The notes under the pieces were generated by a model. That model did not search any database. It was not told the DNA's origin and saw only the letters and a program-made list of their open reading frames with translations. Made by a program: the position numbers and the translations under genes. 64,000 bases of DNA from an uncultured Fluviicola sp. GTDB lineage: Bacteria; Bacteroidota; Bacteroidia; Flavobacteriales; Crocinitomicaceae. Position 1 is the stretch's first letter. Each line of letters begins with the position of its first letter. The stretch covers positions 224,954 through 288,953 of the forward strand of contig NZ_CAMLDC010000002.1 of the NCBI RefSeq assembly GCF_946478805.1. The letters are read 5' to 3'. Below, piece by piece: positions 7,456-17,261 of this stretch.

Positions 7456-9966
7456 TTATTTTGTTGTGTCCTTTTTTCTTCTCTTGATCAGCTTCACAAG
7501 CTCAAACCAAACAACCGAAATAAATCCGGTAACCAAACATATGATCAGCTGACTTCCATTCAACCTTTCGAATTCAAAGAAGGCGGTCAAAGGTTTTACA
7601 AAGAGCATTAGTCCCATCAGCAACAGAGTTATTCCAATGATGTATACAACTAACTTGTTCTTATACTTTAAAGTTGTCCAAATTGAATAATAGAATGAGC
7701 GATTGATCAGGGTCAGGAAAATATTTGCCACCACCAAGTCTGTGAATACCATGGTTCTCGTTAATGCTTCATTAAAACCACTGTGAACAGCATATTGATA
7801 GATTAAAAGGATTCCCAAAGCAATAACCGACCCCTGAATGATGCTGACAGTAAGTTCTGTCCAATTAAAAAATGTGGTAGAAATCGGTTTCGGTTTTTGG
7901 AACATCAAATTTTCCTCCATCGGTTCGTTTTCATAGATAATGGAACAAGTGGGACCCATGATGATTTCAAGAAAAATGACATGAACGGGTGAAAAAATAT
8001 TGGGATAAACCCATCCCAAAGCCAGCGGAACAAATACCGTTAAAAGAATGGGAATATGAATCGAAATGATATATTGAATGGCTTTCTTCAGATTGGTATA
8101 AATCTTCCTGCCCATTGCAATGGCATCAATCATTTTGGAAAGATCGTCTTCCAATAAAATGAGAGATGCGGCATCTTTCGCGATCTCGGTTCCTTTTTTT
8201 CCCATCGCGATACCAATGTGAGCCGCTTTGAGGGCGGGACCATCGTTTACGCCATCGCCGGTCATCGCTACAATTTGATGCTTTTCCTTCAAGGCGTCAA
8301 TGATCTTTAATTTTGCATCGGGAAACATGCGGGTGAAAATAGCCGTTTCCATTACACAATCTTTCAACTCTTCGTCACTAAGCTTCATCAACTGGTCACC
8401 ATTCATACTTTTTTCAAATCCCGAAAAATGAATTTGCCTGGCAATTGCAGAAGTGGTTTCCGCGTTGTCTCCTGTAATGATTTTCACACGGATCCCTGCA
8501 TCATAAAAGGATTTAAGTACCTGGTCGATATTCTTTTTAGGCGGATCATAAAATGCAACAAGCCCTTTAAAGGTAAATTTCAACGCTTCCTGGTTTTCAG
8601 GGAAATCCGTTCCGGAAAAATCAGAAATGCCTACTCCCAAAACCCGGAATCCATCTTTTGATATGGTCTTTACCACTTCAGAGATCTCTTTTTGTTCGGC
8701 ATCGGTAAGGGATGAAACACGCATCATGGTTTCTACGGCTCCTTTGGCTGCCAGAATTCGGTTTCCTTTTCCATCTTCAAAAACGTGAGTCATCATGGGT
8801 GGTTTTCCACCCAAGGGATATTCATGAACCAGTTTAAAATCGGGGCGTCTGTCATCTGTAGTAAAATCTTTGTAAGCTTCATGTAGAGCTTTTTCCATCG
8901 GGTCAAACGGAATCGGTTCGCTCGCCCACATTCCTATTTCAATGAGCTCCTTTTCTTCAGGAGTTGAAACTGCTTTGAGTTCAGAATACTTTTTTGTCGA
9001 CCAAACAAACAACTTGGACAAGCTCATTTTATTCTCCGTAATGGTTCCCGTTTTGTCGGTGCAAATAACAGTTGCACTTCCTAAGGTTTCAACTGTTTTC
9101 ATTTGTTTCACCACGATTCCCATTTTCATCAACCTCCAGGCACCAAGTGCCATAAATGTGGTAAATGCAACCGGAATCTCTTCGGGTAGGATACTCATTG
9201 CCAAGGTCAATGATTGTAAAAGACTTGTCAGCAGACTATGCGATTGAAGGTAATTGATGATCCAGACAACTAGAAAAACAATTCCTCCCACAATGGCCAT
9301 CTTCTTCACGAAATTCGCGATCTGAAGTTCCAGTGGTGTTTTTTCTTCCTCGATACTCTCCAGGCTTTTCCCGATTTTGCCCAACCTGGTTTCATTACCA
9401 ATCGCTGTGACCGTTACAATCGCCAATCCCGAGGCAACGGTTGTACCACTGTAAATGTGGTTGTCATCAGAACCTTTATCTTTAAATATGGCAAGAGACT
9501 CTCCTGTGAGAATGGATTCATTTACGGAGAAATCATTTGACTGGACAATCTTTCCGTCTGCTATTATCGAACCACCTTCTTCAACAATCAGGCTGTCTCC
9601 TACAACCACCTCTTCACTTTTTATTTTTTCTGCTTTTCCATTTCGAATAACCGTGCATGTAGGCTGCGAAAAATCCTTGAGTTTATCCAACGCATTTTTA
9701 CTCCTGGAATATTGATAAATGGAAATAAATGCCTGAAAAAGAATCGCCGCGGAAAGAAAAATTCCGTCTCCTGTTTTTCCACTGATAAAGTAAATAGAAG
9801 CTGCAACAAGGAGCAAAATAATCATCGGTTCTTTCGCTATTCGAAGAACCATGGCAAACAAACTATTTCCTTTTTGAGAAGTCAATTGATTGGATCCGAA
9901 TTGCCCCCTTGCCTGAACGACCTGTTCGGTGGTTAACCCTGTAATATTGAATGATCCGTTTTGCAT
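7456..9966 (-). CDS. Cation-translocating P-type ATPase (P2A, Ca2+-type)
   Basis: An 836-residue P-ATPase with an N-terminal cation-ATPase domain, the TGES motif (LTGES near 154-157), the phosphorylation motif C-T-D304-K-T-G-T-I-T, and the hinge GDGVNDGPALKAA. The M4 ion-binding segment is SILPEEIPVAF, close to the PEGLP type of Ca2+ pumps. About ten membrane helices are visible, and there is no metal-binding head. It most likely exports Ca2+ (or Mn2+) across the inner membrane; the cation is inferred from subfamily only. A perfect TTGAC-N4-GTCAA palindrome lies 9-22 bp upstream of the start. Confidence 0.88.
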   Translation of the reverse strand: MQNGSFNITGLTTEQVVQARGQFGSNQLTSQKGNSLFAMVLRIAKEPMIILLLVAASIYFISGKTGDGIFLSAAILFQAFISIYQYSRSKNALDKLKDFSQPTCTVIRNGKAEKIKSEEVVVGDSLIVEEGGSIIADGKIVQSNDFSVNESILTGESLAIFKDKGSDDNHIYSGTTVASGLAIVTVTAIGNETRLGKIGKSLESIEEEKTPLELQIANFVKKMAIVGGIVFLVVWIINYLQSHSLLTSLLQSLTLAMSILPEEIPVAFTTFMALGAWRLMKMGIVVKQMKTVETLGSATVICTDKTGTITENKMSLSKLFVWSTKKYSELKAVSTPEEKELIEIGMWASEPIPFDPMEKALHEAYKDFTTDDRRPDFKLVHEYPLGGKPPMMTHVFEDGKGNRILAAKGAVETMMRVSSLTDAEQKEISEVVKTISKDGFRVLGVGISDFSGTDFPENQEALKFTFKGLVAFYDPPKKNIDQVLKSFYDAGIRVKIITGDNAETTSAIARQIHFSGFEKSMNGDQLMKLSDEELKDCVMETAIFTRMFPDAKLKIIDALKEKHQIVAMTGDGVNDGPALKAAHIGIAMGKKGTEIAKDAASLILLEDDLSKMIDAIAMGRKIYTNLKKAIQYIISIHIPILLTVFVPLALGWVYPNIFSPVHVIFLEIIMGPTCSIIYENEPMEENLMFQKPKPISTTFFNWTELTVSIIQGSVIALGILLIYQYAVHSGFNEALTRTMVFTDLVVANIFLTLINRSFYYSIWTTLKYKNKLVVYIIGITLLLMGLMLFVKPLTAFFEFERLNGSQLIICLVTGFISVVWFELVKLIKRRKKDTTK

Positions 9967-9974
9967 AAATGAAT

Positions 9975-9988
9975 TTGACCGGTGTCAA
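9975..9988. promoter_or_regulatory. Crp/Fnr-like palindrome TTGAC-CGGT-GTCAA
   Basis: A perfect 5-bp-arm palindrome with 4-bp spacer, equal to the TTGA-N6-TCAA layout typical of Crp/Fnr-family sites, just upstream of the Ca2+-type ATPase start. A receiver-Crp regulator is encoded in the same stress block. Its position so near the start codon would suit repression; this is inference. Confidence 0.4.
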
Positions 9989-10031
9989 GATAATGATAAA
10001 ACAATCTCTATTGCATGGCAAAATGAATCAT

Positions 10032-10370
10032 TTACTGCGGATAACCATTATTTACCCAACATTGAATCTTGTTCAATTGGTCGCTCGACAGAGAACTACC
10101 TTTTGGCATGTCCTGATCTGTTAGAACGTGTTGCGTAAACAGACCACTTCCCGTGATACCGCTTAACCCCGAATAGCTGGAATAACTGGAATGACAACTC
10201 ACACAATTGCTATTCACAATCGATTTAACGGTGTTGTTATAAGTCGCATTTGTTCCGTCACACACCGGAGTCACTTTTTTCTTTTTCTTACAACTTGTTG
10301 CTCCTAAACCGAGGCTTAAACATGTGGCGATCAGAATTCCTAAAAAGGAATAATACGTGTTTTTCTTCAT
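10032..10370 (-). CDS. Small c-type cytochrome-like lipoprotein
   Basis: About 112 residues from the ATG at 10370 (an upstream ATG at 10379 adds three). It has a hydrophobic leader ending in a lipobox-like GATSC followed by five lysines, then a single heme-attachment motif C-V-S-C-H and a downstream DMPKGSSLS that could give the Met axial ligand. It is probably a periplasm-facing lipidated electron carrier. A further Cys pair could form a disulfide. It follows the metal efflux operon after about 140 bp and may or may not be cotranscribed with it. Confidence 0.7.
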   Translation of the reverse strand: MKKNTYYSFLGILIATCLSLGLGATSCKKKKKVTPVCDGTNATYNNTVKSIVNSNCVSCHSSYSSYSGLSGITGSGLFTQHVLTDQDMPKGSSLSSDQLNKIQCWVNNGYPQ

Positions 10371-10510
10371 TGTACTCATGACAATTCTTTTATTAATTAG
10401 TAGTTTTTTGATTTACGTCGGTTGCCAGATTGAAATTTCCTTATTCAATTGGATTCAAAGTGAAGTTTTTCCATCAAAAACCACGACATTTAATCCGTCG
10501 TTTTGGTTCT

Positions 10511-11680
10511 TTAATGAGCGTGCCCACCAGCTTCTTCCCCGTTTTTGAGTTTACCTAAAAGATCATAAGCACCGTTCATGACGATTTTCAATTCCTTCCT
10601 GTTTTTACCCGCCGGTAAGCTGATTTCCGTATAACCAAGTTCGCTGACACCTGTTTTCACTGTGATCATTTCAAATACATGATCTTTTGCATGATTTGAT
10701 TTCACCTCGGAAAAAATGTACTTCTCGCCTTCAAAGTCTACAATAGCCTTGTCTGGTAACGCTGTCACCTCAGAACTTCCGATTTCAACCAATCCTTTGA
10801 GGTACATCCCCGGCAGCAATTGGTTATCTTCCTTATCCAGGTGACAATGGATATTCACTGTGCGGTTACTTCCGATTTCCCGTCCGATCAGGTAGACGGT
10901 CGCCGTACGTTCTTTGTCTTCATTAGCTAATGTGAAACGCACTTTTTGCCCGACCTTCAGTTTCGGAACATCTTTTTCAAACACTGTTAGTTCGGCGTGC
11001 AAATGCTCTGTATCAGCAATTTTGAAAAGTACGTCTGATGGAACAACGAAAGCTCCGATATTGGTATTCACTTGAGTGACATACCCGCTTATCGGGGAAA
11101 GTATGGTCGAAGAACTTTGAATCTTGCCATTTTCCAATGACGAAATCGAGATATTCATGAGCTGCAAACGAGCTTTCAATCCATTCACCCGGGCACGCAT
11201 ACTTTCGTATTCACTCTTGGCCTTTTGAACCGTCTTTTTTGCATTCACATTCCCTACAGCCAATTCTTCCTGACGGTCATATTCCAATTTCAGGTAATCC
11301 AATTGGCTTTTATAATCCAGGTAATCCTGCTGCACATTGATGAAATCAGGATTTTGAATAAGGGCCACCACTTGTCCTTTTCTAACCAACATACCTTGTA
11401 AAAGCTCCGTGTTTTTAACGGTTCCGCCAAAAGGAGCTGAAATGGAAACCAGGTTTTGCGGCGGAACGTCCAACATTCCATTTACTTTGATTGTTCCACT
11501 AAGTCGTTTCAGCTCTATTCGACCGGTCTGAAGCTCAATTGTTTTGTATTGTTCCGAAGTAAGTTCAACAGTATTCCCATTTTCCTGGTGTTCTTCCTTC
11601 AGTATCGGTTTTTCGTTTGAACTACAGCTTGCAAGAATCAAGATGCTGATCAATATTGTTAGTTGAATGAATGATTTCAT
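10511..11680 (-). CDS. HME-RND efflux periplasmic adaptor (CzcB/CusB family) lipoprotein
   Basis: A 389-residue membrane-fusion protein with a lipoprotein signal peptide (lipobox ILASC), a barrel-sandwich hybrid split by a coiled-coil hairpin (about 110-190; YDRQEELAVGNVNAKKTVQKA region), and beta-barrel and membrane-proximal domains. The C-terminus is His-containing (GGHAH), which could bind metal. It bridges the inner-membrane RND pump and the TolC-type channel, both encoded as one fused gene immediately upstream. Confidence 0.9.
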   Translation of the reverse strand: MKSFIQLTILISILILASCSSNEKPILKEEHQENGNTVELTSEQYKTIELQTGRIELKRLSGTIKVNGMLDVPPQNLVSISAPFGGTVKNTELLQGMLVRKGQVVALIQNPDFINVQQDYLDYKSQLDYLKLEYDRQEELAVGNVNAKKTVQKAKSEYESMRARVNGLKARLQLMNISISSLENGKIQSSSTILSPISGYVTQVNTNIGAFVVPSDVLFKIADTEHLHAELTVFEKDVPKLKVGQKVRFTLANEDKERTATVYLIGREIGSNRTVNIHCHLDKEDNQLLPGMYLKGLVEIGSSEVTALPDKAIVDFEGEKYIFSEVKSNHAKDHVFEMITVKTGVSELGYTEISLPAGKNRKELKIVMNGAYDLLGKLKNGEEAGGHAH

Positions 11681-11765
11681 GTTTTTTTTTTATTTATCGT
11701 TAATCTGCCATTGCAGATAAAATTGTCGGGGCATGCTTGTTTTTGTTTAGAAGCAGTGCTTTTTC

Positions 11766-14700
11766 TTATTTTTTGCCGGTCAAATAGTGAAGTTTCGCAG
11801 CACTCAAGTTAGTCTGAAGCAAGATTGAAAGGTATCGTTCTTTTATTTCGTTCGCTGTCTTAAGACCGAACAGGTATTCGGAATAACCGATCTCTCCTCC
11901 TGCATAAGATTTACGCGCTGCTACCAGAATCGACTCTGCATTTCCCAAAGCTGACTGTTTGTAATATTCCAGGCTATTGGTGTTATTCAGGTATTCCTGC
12001 AAAGCCTGTTGGTATTTTCCTTGTAAATCTGCCTGGTGAGCCTCGTAGTTACTCTCGGCAACTTTCGTTGACAATTTGGCGGATTTCAGTTTTGCGCTGT
12101 AGCCATTAAAGAACAATGGCACGGCCAATCCAACCTGGAACCCTTGAAAGCGTTTGGAACCACCGAAATAAACATCCTGGTTGTTTACGCTTTGAGTCCC
12201 GATCAATGTCTGATTGAAATATCCCACTCTGATATCCGGCAAACCTTTGGCAATTTCCACTTTCCGCTGGCTTTCTGAAATAGCAATCTGTTGCTGGATG
12301 TATGCCAGTTCCGGATTTTCTTCCAGGGCAGTTGAATCATTTACCAATAGCAGTTTCTGTTCTTTCAGCACCGGTTCGGCGATCACAACAGGTTCCTGGC
12401 TACCGATCAGATTTTGCAAGAGCAACCGATACCTCGATTGGTTCGCCTTATTCTGTGCAAGCCGATTTCCCAATTCATTCGCCTGTGTCAGTGCCGTTGT
12501 CTTTTCCAGTAAGGTACCTTCTCCTGTTTTCTCGCGTAAGGATGAAGATTCTACAAACCCCTTGAAGACACTATCTTGTGCTGCCAGGATCTTTTGTTCT
12601 TCAGAGAGGTACTGCAGGTAAAAATAACATTGTTTGATCTGATAAATCAACTCGTTCCTGGTCCATGCTGTTTTCAATTTACTTTGTTCAATGAGTACAT
12701 CTCCCAATTCGGAATTGGCTGAGAACACTGTTGGAAAAGGAATTGTCTGTAAAATACTCAGATTGTTATCGTGCTTGTTGATACTGTTGTATTGACCAAT
12801 CATCAGGTCCACATCGGTCTTCGGCAGTTCAAATAGGGTTTGTTTGTATTGGGTCTGAAATTCAACCTGTTGATTTCCGGCAATTACTCCTTTGTTATTT
12901 ACTAATCCGGATTCGATAGCCTGATCCAAAGTCAACGATTTTCCTTGTGAATAACCGAAACCGGAAAACAATAATGCGGCAATGATCGTAACAGCAGTTG
13001 AAATTGACTTCACTTTTGGTTTTATTTTTTCACCCCAGTAATACAGGATCGGAAGTACAAGCAAAGTAAGTAAAGTTGCCGTCAATAACCCTCCGATCAC
13101 AACAGTTGCCAGTGGTTTTTGAACTTCTGCTCCACTTCCGTTGGAAAGCGCCATGGGAAGGAATCCTAAAGACGCAACCAAAGCAGTCATGATCACAGGT
13201 CTCAAACGAACTGCTGTTCCGGTTTTGATAATTTCAATGGTATCTTTCATCCCTTCTTTTTTTAATCGATTGAATTCTGCTATGAGTACTATTCCATTTA
13301 AAACAGCGACCCCGAACAAAGCGATGAACCCAACGCCCGCCGAGATACTGAATGGCATTCCACGCAACCACAACGCAAATACTCCACCGATTGCAGAAAG
13401 TGGTATTGCAGTGAATATCAGAAGTGCCTGTTTCACGGATTTAAATGTGATATACAACAGGAATAAGATCAACAAAAGCGAAACAGGTACTGCTATCGAC
13501 AAACGTTCTTTTGCGGCTTGCAGATTTTCAAACGTTCCTCCATAAGTCGGATAGTAACCGGCCTCAAATTTCACTTCCGATTCAACCCTTTTCTCTATTT
13601 CCTCTACGATACTCTCTACATCCCTTCCACGCACATTGAATCCTACTACGATTCTTCGTTTCGCATCATCCCGTTGAATCTGATTGGGACCTTTCTTAAA
13701 ATCAATTGTTGCCAGTTGCTCCAATGGAATCTGCGCACCGGTCGGTGATTCAATGAACAGGTTGCGTACATCATCCAGATCCTCGCGGTTGACCTTATCC
13801 AATCTCACCACCAGGTCGAAGCGCTTCTCTCCTTCAAATACCAAACCTGCAACTTCACCTGCAAAACCTGCACGGACAGCGGTATTGATATCGTCGATGT
13901 TCATTCCGAATTGAGCAATCTTATCCCGTTGGAATTCGATCACAATTTGAGCCAAGCCCGAAACCTGTTCCACGTAAATATCCTGGGCTCCTTTGATCTG
14001 TTGTGAAATAGCGCCGATTTGTTTGGCGTATTTACTCAATTTATCCAGGTCTTCCCCATAGATCTTAATGACCACATCCTGTCTTGCTCCTGTCATCAGC
14101 TCATTAAAACGCATTTGGATCGGTTGCTGAAAGCCAAAACTTACTCCGGGAATGTGTTCTTCCAATTTCAACTGCATTTTTTCTGCCAATTCATCTCTCG
14201 TTGAAGCACTGGTCCACTCCGATTTGTCTTTCAGGATCACCATCAGGTCACACGCTTCCACCGGCATGGGATCGGTCGGTATTTCACTCGAACCGATTTT
14301 GCCTACTACTTTTTTCACTTCCGGGAAATGGTCTTTCAAGACTTTCCCGGCCCTGGTTGCCGCTTCGATCGTTTGGGACAAACTGCTTCCTGTCAGTATC
14401 CGGGTTTCAACCGCAAAATCACCTTCTTCCAAGGTCGGGACGAATTCCGATCCCATGGAACCGAAAAGAAACAGGCTGAAGAAAAACAGCCCTACAGCAA
14501 TTCCTGCAACCAAAGCTTTGGAACGCAGAGCAAAACGTAGCATCGGTGCATACACCCGCTGACATCCGTCAATGATCCGGTCCGAAATGTTCCGTTTCAA
14601 GGAAATCTTTTTACTCAGGAACAACGCACTCATCATCGGTACATAGGTCAATGAAAGCAGGAAAGCTCCAAGAATGGCAAACACCACGGTCTGCGCCATC

Positions 14701-16124
14701 GGTTTGAACATTTTACCTTCCACACCGACCAATGCAAGAATGGGCAAATAGACAATCAGGATGATAATTTCACCGAAGGCGGCACTATTCCTGATTTTGG
14801 AAGCGGAAGAATAGACTTCGTTATCCATTTCCACCTGGGACAATTTCGCCTGGTTCTTCCGAAGTTGTAAATGGTGCAACGTGGCTTCAACGATGATAAC
14901 GGCCCCATCCACAATCAATCCGAAGTCAATTGCTCCTAAACTCATGAGGTTTCCACTCACTCCGAACAGGTTCATCAATGAGATGGCAAAAAGCATCGCC
15001 AACGGAATAACAGAGGCAACTATTAATCCTGCCCTAAAATTACCCAAAAGCAAAACCAGTACAAAAATCACGATCAAAGCACCTTCTGCCAGATTCTTGG
15101 TAACGGTTCCGATCGCATTATCCACCAATTTCGTCCGGTCAAGGAACGGTTCTATCACAATTCCCTTCGGAAGTGTCTTTTCAATTTGTGCCATGCGCTC
15201 CTTCACATTGGCAATTACCTTGGAAGAGTTCGCTCCTTTGAGCATCATCACCACTGCACCCACCACTTCTCCATCGTTGTTACGGGTCATAGCACCATAA
15301 CGGGTGGCCGCTCCGTATTTCACTTCAGCTACATTTCGTATGAGCACAGGAATGCCGTTGTTTGTAGTGACTACAATTTCTTCAATGTCATCAATGGATT
15401 GAATCAATCCTTCACTCCGGATGAAGTAAGCATTCGGCTTCTTATCAATGTATGTACCTCCTGTATTCTGATTGTTTTTTTGTAAAGCGGTGAATATATC
15501 ATTGATCCCAACATTCATGCTTTTCAACTTGTCCGGGTCCAATGCGATTTCATACTGTTTTAAAAAGCCTCCGAAGCTGCTTATGTCTGCAACTCCTTCC
15601 ACTCCCAATAATTGCCGGCGGATAATCCAATCCTGGATAGTCCGGAGTTCCGTAGCGTCATAGTGGTCCTCGTATCCCTTTTTGGGATGGATGATGTATT
15701 GGTAAATTTCTCCGAGCCCGGAAGTTAAAGGAGCCATTGCAGGAATTCCCATACCGGGAGGAATCGTCTTGGAAGCATCGTTCAGACGCTCACTCACCTG
15801 TTGACGGGCCCAATAGACATCGACATCTTCTTTGAAGACAACTGTTACTACCGAAAGTCCGAAGCGGCTGAACGAACGAACCTCTTCAATATGCGGAATG
15901 GTAGCCATGGCTTGTTCCACAGGAAAGGTGACAAACCGTTCGATATCTTCCGCACCGTTGCTTGGTGAAGAGGTGATAATCTGAACCTGATTATTGGTGA
16001 TGTCAGGAACAGCATCTATGGGTAATTGATTGACGGAGTATACTCCCCATCCGATCAATGCGACAATCATCACACCGATCATCAACTTATTCTTAATACT
16101 AAATTGAATGATTTTATCTAACAT
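11766..16124 (-). CDS. CzcA-type HME-RND metal efflux pump fused to a TolC-family outer-membrane channel
   Basis: A 1452-residue fusion. Residues 1 to about 1035 form a complete RND permease with 12 membrane helices and two periplasmic loops. The TM4 motif D400-F-G-x3-D406-G-x6-E413 is the divalent-cation (Co/Zn/Cd/Ni) signature, unlike the Cu/Ag-type DAAxxMIE. At about 1035-1055 a second export-signal-like segment (TIIAALLFSGFGYSQ) leads into a TolC/CzcC-like outer-membrane factor (about 1056-1452). From memory this fusion is widespread in Bacteroidota; how one chain reaches both membranes (processing at the internal signal, or not) is unclear. Its operon partners are the adaptor downstream and the His-rich protein upstream. 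Confidence 0.92.
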   Translation of the reverse strand: MLDKIIQFSIKNKLMIGVMIVALIGWGVYSVNQLPIDAVPDITNNQVQIITSSPSNGAEDIERFVTFPVEQAMATIPHIEEVRSFSRFGLSVVTVVFKEDVDVYWARQQVSERLNDASKTIPPGMGIPAMAPLTSGLGEIYQYIIHPKKGYEDHYDATELRTIQDWIIRRQLLGVEGVADISSFGGFLKQYEIALDPDKLKSMNVGINDIFTALQKNNQNTGGTYIDKKPNAYFIRSEGLIQSIDDIEEIVVTTNNGIPVLIRNVAEVKYGAATRYGAMTRNNDGEVVGAVVMMLKGANSSKVIANVKERMAQIEKTLPKGIVIEPFLDRTKLVDNAIGTVTKNLAEGALIVIFVLVLLLGNFRAGLIVASVIPLAMLFAISLMNLFGVSGNLMSLGAIDFGLIVDGAVIIVEATLHHLQLRKNQAKLSQVEMDNEVYSSASKIRNSAAFGEIIILIVYLPILALVGVEGKMFKPMAQTVVFAILGAFLLSLTYVPMMSALFLSKKISLKRNISDRIIDGCQRVYAPMLRFALRSKALVAGIAVGLFFFSLFLFGSMGSEFVPTLEEGDFAVETRILTGSSLSQTIEAATRAGKVLKDHFPEVKKVVGKIGSSEIPTDPMPVEACDLMVILKDKSEWTSASTRDELAEKMQLKLEEHIPGVSFGFQQPIQMRFNELMTGARQDVVIKIYGEDLDKLSKYAKQIGAISQQIKGAQDIYVEQVSGLAQIVIEFQRDKIAQFGMNIDDINTAVRAGFAGEVAGLVFEGEKRFDLVVRLDKVNREDLDDVRNLFIESPTGAQIPLEQLATIDFKKGPNQIQRDDAKRRIVVGFNVRGRDVESIVEEIEKRVESEVKFEAGYYPTYGGTFENLQAAKERLSIAVPVSLLLILFLLYITFKSVKQALLIFTAIPLSAIGGVFALWLRGMPFSISAGVGFIALFGVAVLNGIVLIAEFNRLKKEGMKDTIEIIKTGTAVRLRPVIMTALVASLGFLPMALSNGSGAEVQKPLATVVIGGLLTATLLTLLVLPILYYWGEKIKPKVKSISTAVTIIAALLFSGFGYSQGKSLTLDQAIESGLVNNKGVIAGNQQVEFQTQYKQTLFELPKTDVDLMIGQYNSINKHDNNLSILQTIPFPTVFSANSELGDVLIEQSKLKTAWTRNELIYQIKQCYFYLQYLSEEQKILAAQDSVFKGFVESSSLREKTGEGTLLEKTTALTQANELGNRLAQNKANQSRYRLLLQNLIGSQEPVVIAEPVLKEQKLLLVNDSTALEENPELAYIQQQIAISESQRKVEIAKGLPDIRVGYFNQTLIGTQSVNNQDVYFGGSKRFQGFQVGLAVPLFFNGYSAKLKSAKLSTKVAESNYEAHQADLQGKYQQALQEYLNNTNSLEYYKQSALGNAESILVAARKSYAGGEIGYSEYLFGLKTANEIKERYLSILLQTNLSAAKLHYLTGKK

Positions 16125-16212
16125 GAAAATGAAGTTAATCGTGATTAATTCTTCCGCAACTGTTCAATACAAAAGCGGTTGGGTATCTAAAACCCAAAGA
16201 ACATAGAAGTGA

Positions 16213-16584
16213 TTAACCCAATTGAGGCGGTTGCCAGATAGATGCTGTAAACTCAGAAAGAGCGCATTCCGTAGAATAGTTGATCTTAACCGATTTCACC
16301 ATTCCCAAATCGCACAAACCAATGTGATAAGAAGAATTATTAGCTGGAATGTAAACTAATTGGTAGGAGTAGCAATTGGAAGAATGATCATGATTAAAAG
16401 GGAGATTTTCATGTTCCGGATCTGCTTTGCGATTTGTTGCATGGTCCATTAAAAAATCAAGAAAGCCAACTGGCTCATGTTCCTTATTGTGATGTTCATA
16501 ATGAGCTATAACTTCCGGAAGCTCAATTACAAAATGAAAAAAGCCTGTCGGAGCAACTATTCCAACAATGAAAAAACAAATCAT
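16213..16584 (-). CDS. Small His-rich exported protein leading the metal efflux operon (HYC_CC_PP-like)
   Basis: From the ATG at 16584 it is a 123-residue protein with a hydrophobic leader (ICFFIVGIVAPTGFF), many His residues (HYEHHNKEHE; FNHDHSSNC) and a conserved-looking end SIWQPPQLG. Small proteins of this shape commonly precede CzcA/CusA operons in Bacteroidota and are thought to bind or sense periplasmic metal; that function is not proven. The longer frame to 16629 is disfavoured because a -7 element (plus 16627-16634) overlaps it. Confidence 0.7.
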   Translation of the reverse strand: MICFFIVGIVAPTGFFHFVIELPEVIAHYEHHNKEHEPVGFLDFLMDHATNRKADPEHENLPFNHDHSSNCYSYQLVYIPANNSSYHIGLCDLGMVKSVKINYSTECALSEFTASIWQPPQLG

Positions 16585-16626
16585 TATTTTTTTCAACTTA
16601 TTCACTAAATACAAAATTATAAAAAA

Positions 16627-16634
16627 CAAACTTA
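16627..16634 (-). promoter_or_regulatory. -7 element of the metal efflux operon
   Basis: The minus strand reads TAAGTTTG, an exact TAnnTTTG match, placing transcription start about 30-35 bases upstream of the 16584 start codon. No clear -33 TTTG is seen at the usual distance. Confidence 0.4.
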
Positions 16635-16806
16635 AAGGAATTCTATTTCATGTTTAATTAACACTCCTGTTCATAATTTAGAATTATCCCAAATAGTGAA
16701 CGGGTTCCCGGAAGCGATCTCATTCTTTTTATTTCCTACCAACGAGTACAGAACACAGCGTTTTTAAAGTAAACTTCTTAGATTATCGAACGGTATGCTA
16801 GCTTTA

Positions 16807-16814
16807 TACATTTG
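16807..16814 (+). promoter_or_regulatory. -7 element of the R-body locus
   Basis: TACATTTG is an exact match to TAnnTTTG. It implies an untranslated leader of roughly 65-70 bases before the ATG at 16887 and argues against the longer open frame starting at 16812. No convincing -33 element is seen. Confidence 0.42.
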
Positions 16815-16886
16815 TGTTCTTCCGTGGGAGAAAAAAATTGTCATCTGACAAACATTTATTACATTGGCAAACAATTAAATACCACT

Positions 16887-17228
16887 ATGACAACAAACAC
16901 TCCCCCCATTCCGGATTCGATTCCTGCGAATACAACGGAAGTATTGCAGCAAACATTACTAACCGGATTCGTTTTTAACGTAAACCTTCTTATGCAGCAA
17001 ATGGTTGCCAACCAGCATTCTTTACAGCAAATCCTTACCGCATCCACTGCGAAGGCTGTAACTGAAATTAACAGCTCAAAAAGTACGAACGACACGGCGG
17101 TCATTCAGAACGTGGAAATTGTGCTGAAAGCAATCCAGGAGTCTTCCTCGAGTTATATTCACATGATCCGGCAATTGGCTGTTGAAGCGGAAAACGCGCT
17201 AAAAACGGTCAACAGGAACAACAACTAA
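16887..17228 (+). CDS. Small helical protein, candidate R-body component or accessory
   Basis: A 113-residue, wholly alpha-helical-looking protein, Thr/Ser/Asn/Gln-rich with hydrophobic repeats (LLTGFVFNVNLLMQQMV) and no signal peptide. I do not recognise a family. It lies 33 bp upstream of a clear rebB gene, on the same strand and behind one promoter, and ends before a common terminator. Its size, polarity and pairing match the other small Reb proteins needed to assemble R-bodies, but that is inference from context. An in-frame extension upstream to 16812 is not supported. Confidence 0.6.
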   Translation: MTTNTPPIPDSIPANTTEVLQQTLLTGFVFNVNLLMQQMVANQHSLQQILTASTAKAVTEINSSKSTNDTAVIQNVEIVLKAIQESSSSYIHMIRQLAVEAENALKTVNRNNN

Positions 17229-17261
17229 TTCATTTTTTTATTTATCAAATCACTTTTCATT

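Noticed and set aside
16812..16886. N-terminal extension of the gene before rebB
   Set aside because: It overlaps the -7 element TACATTTG, and the extension does not look like protein; ATG at 16887 is preferred.
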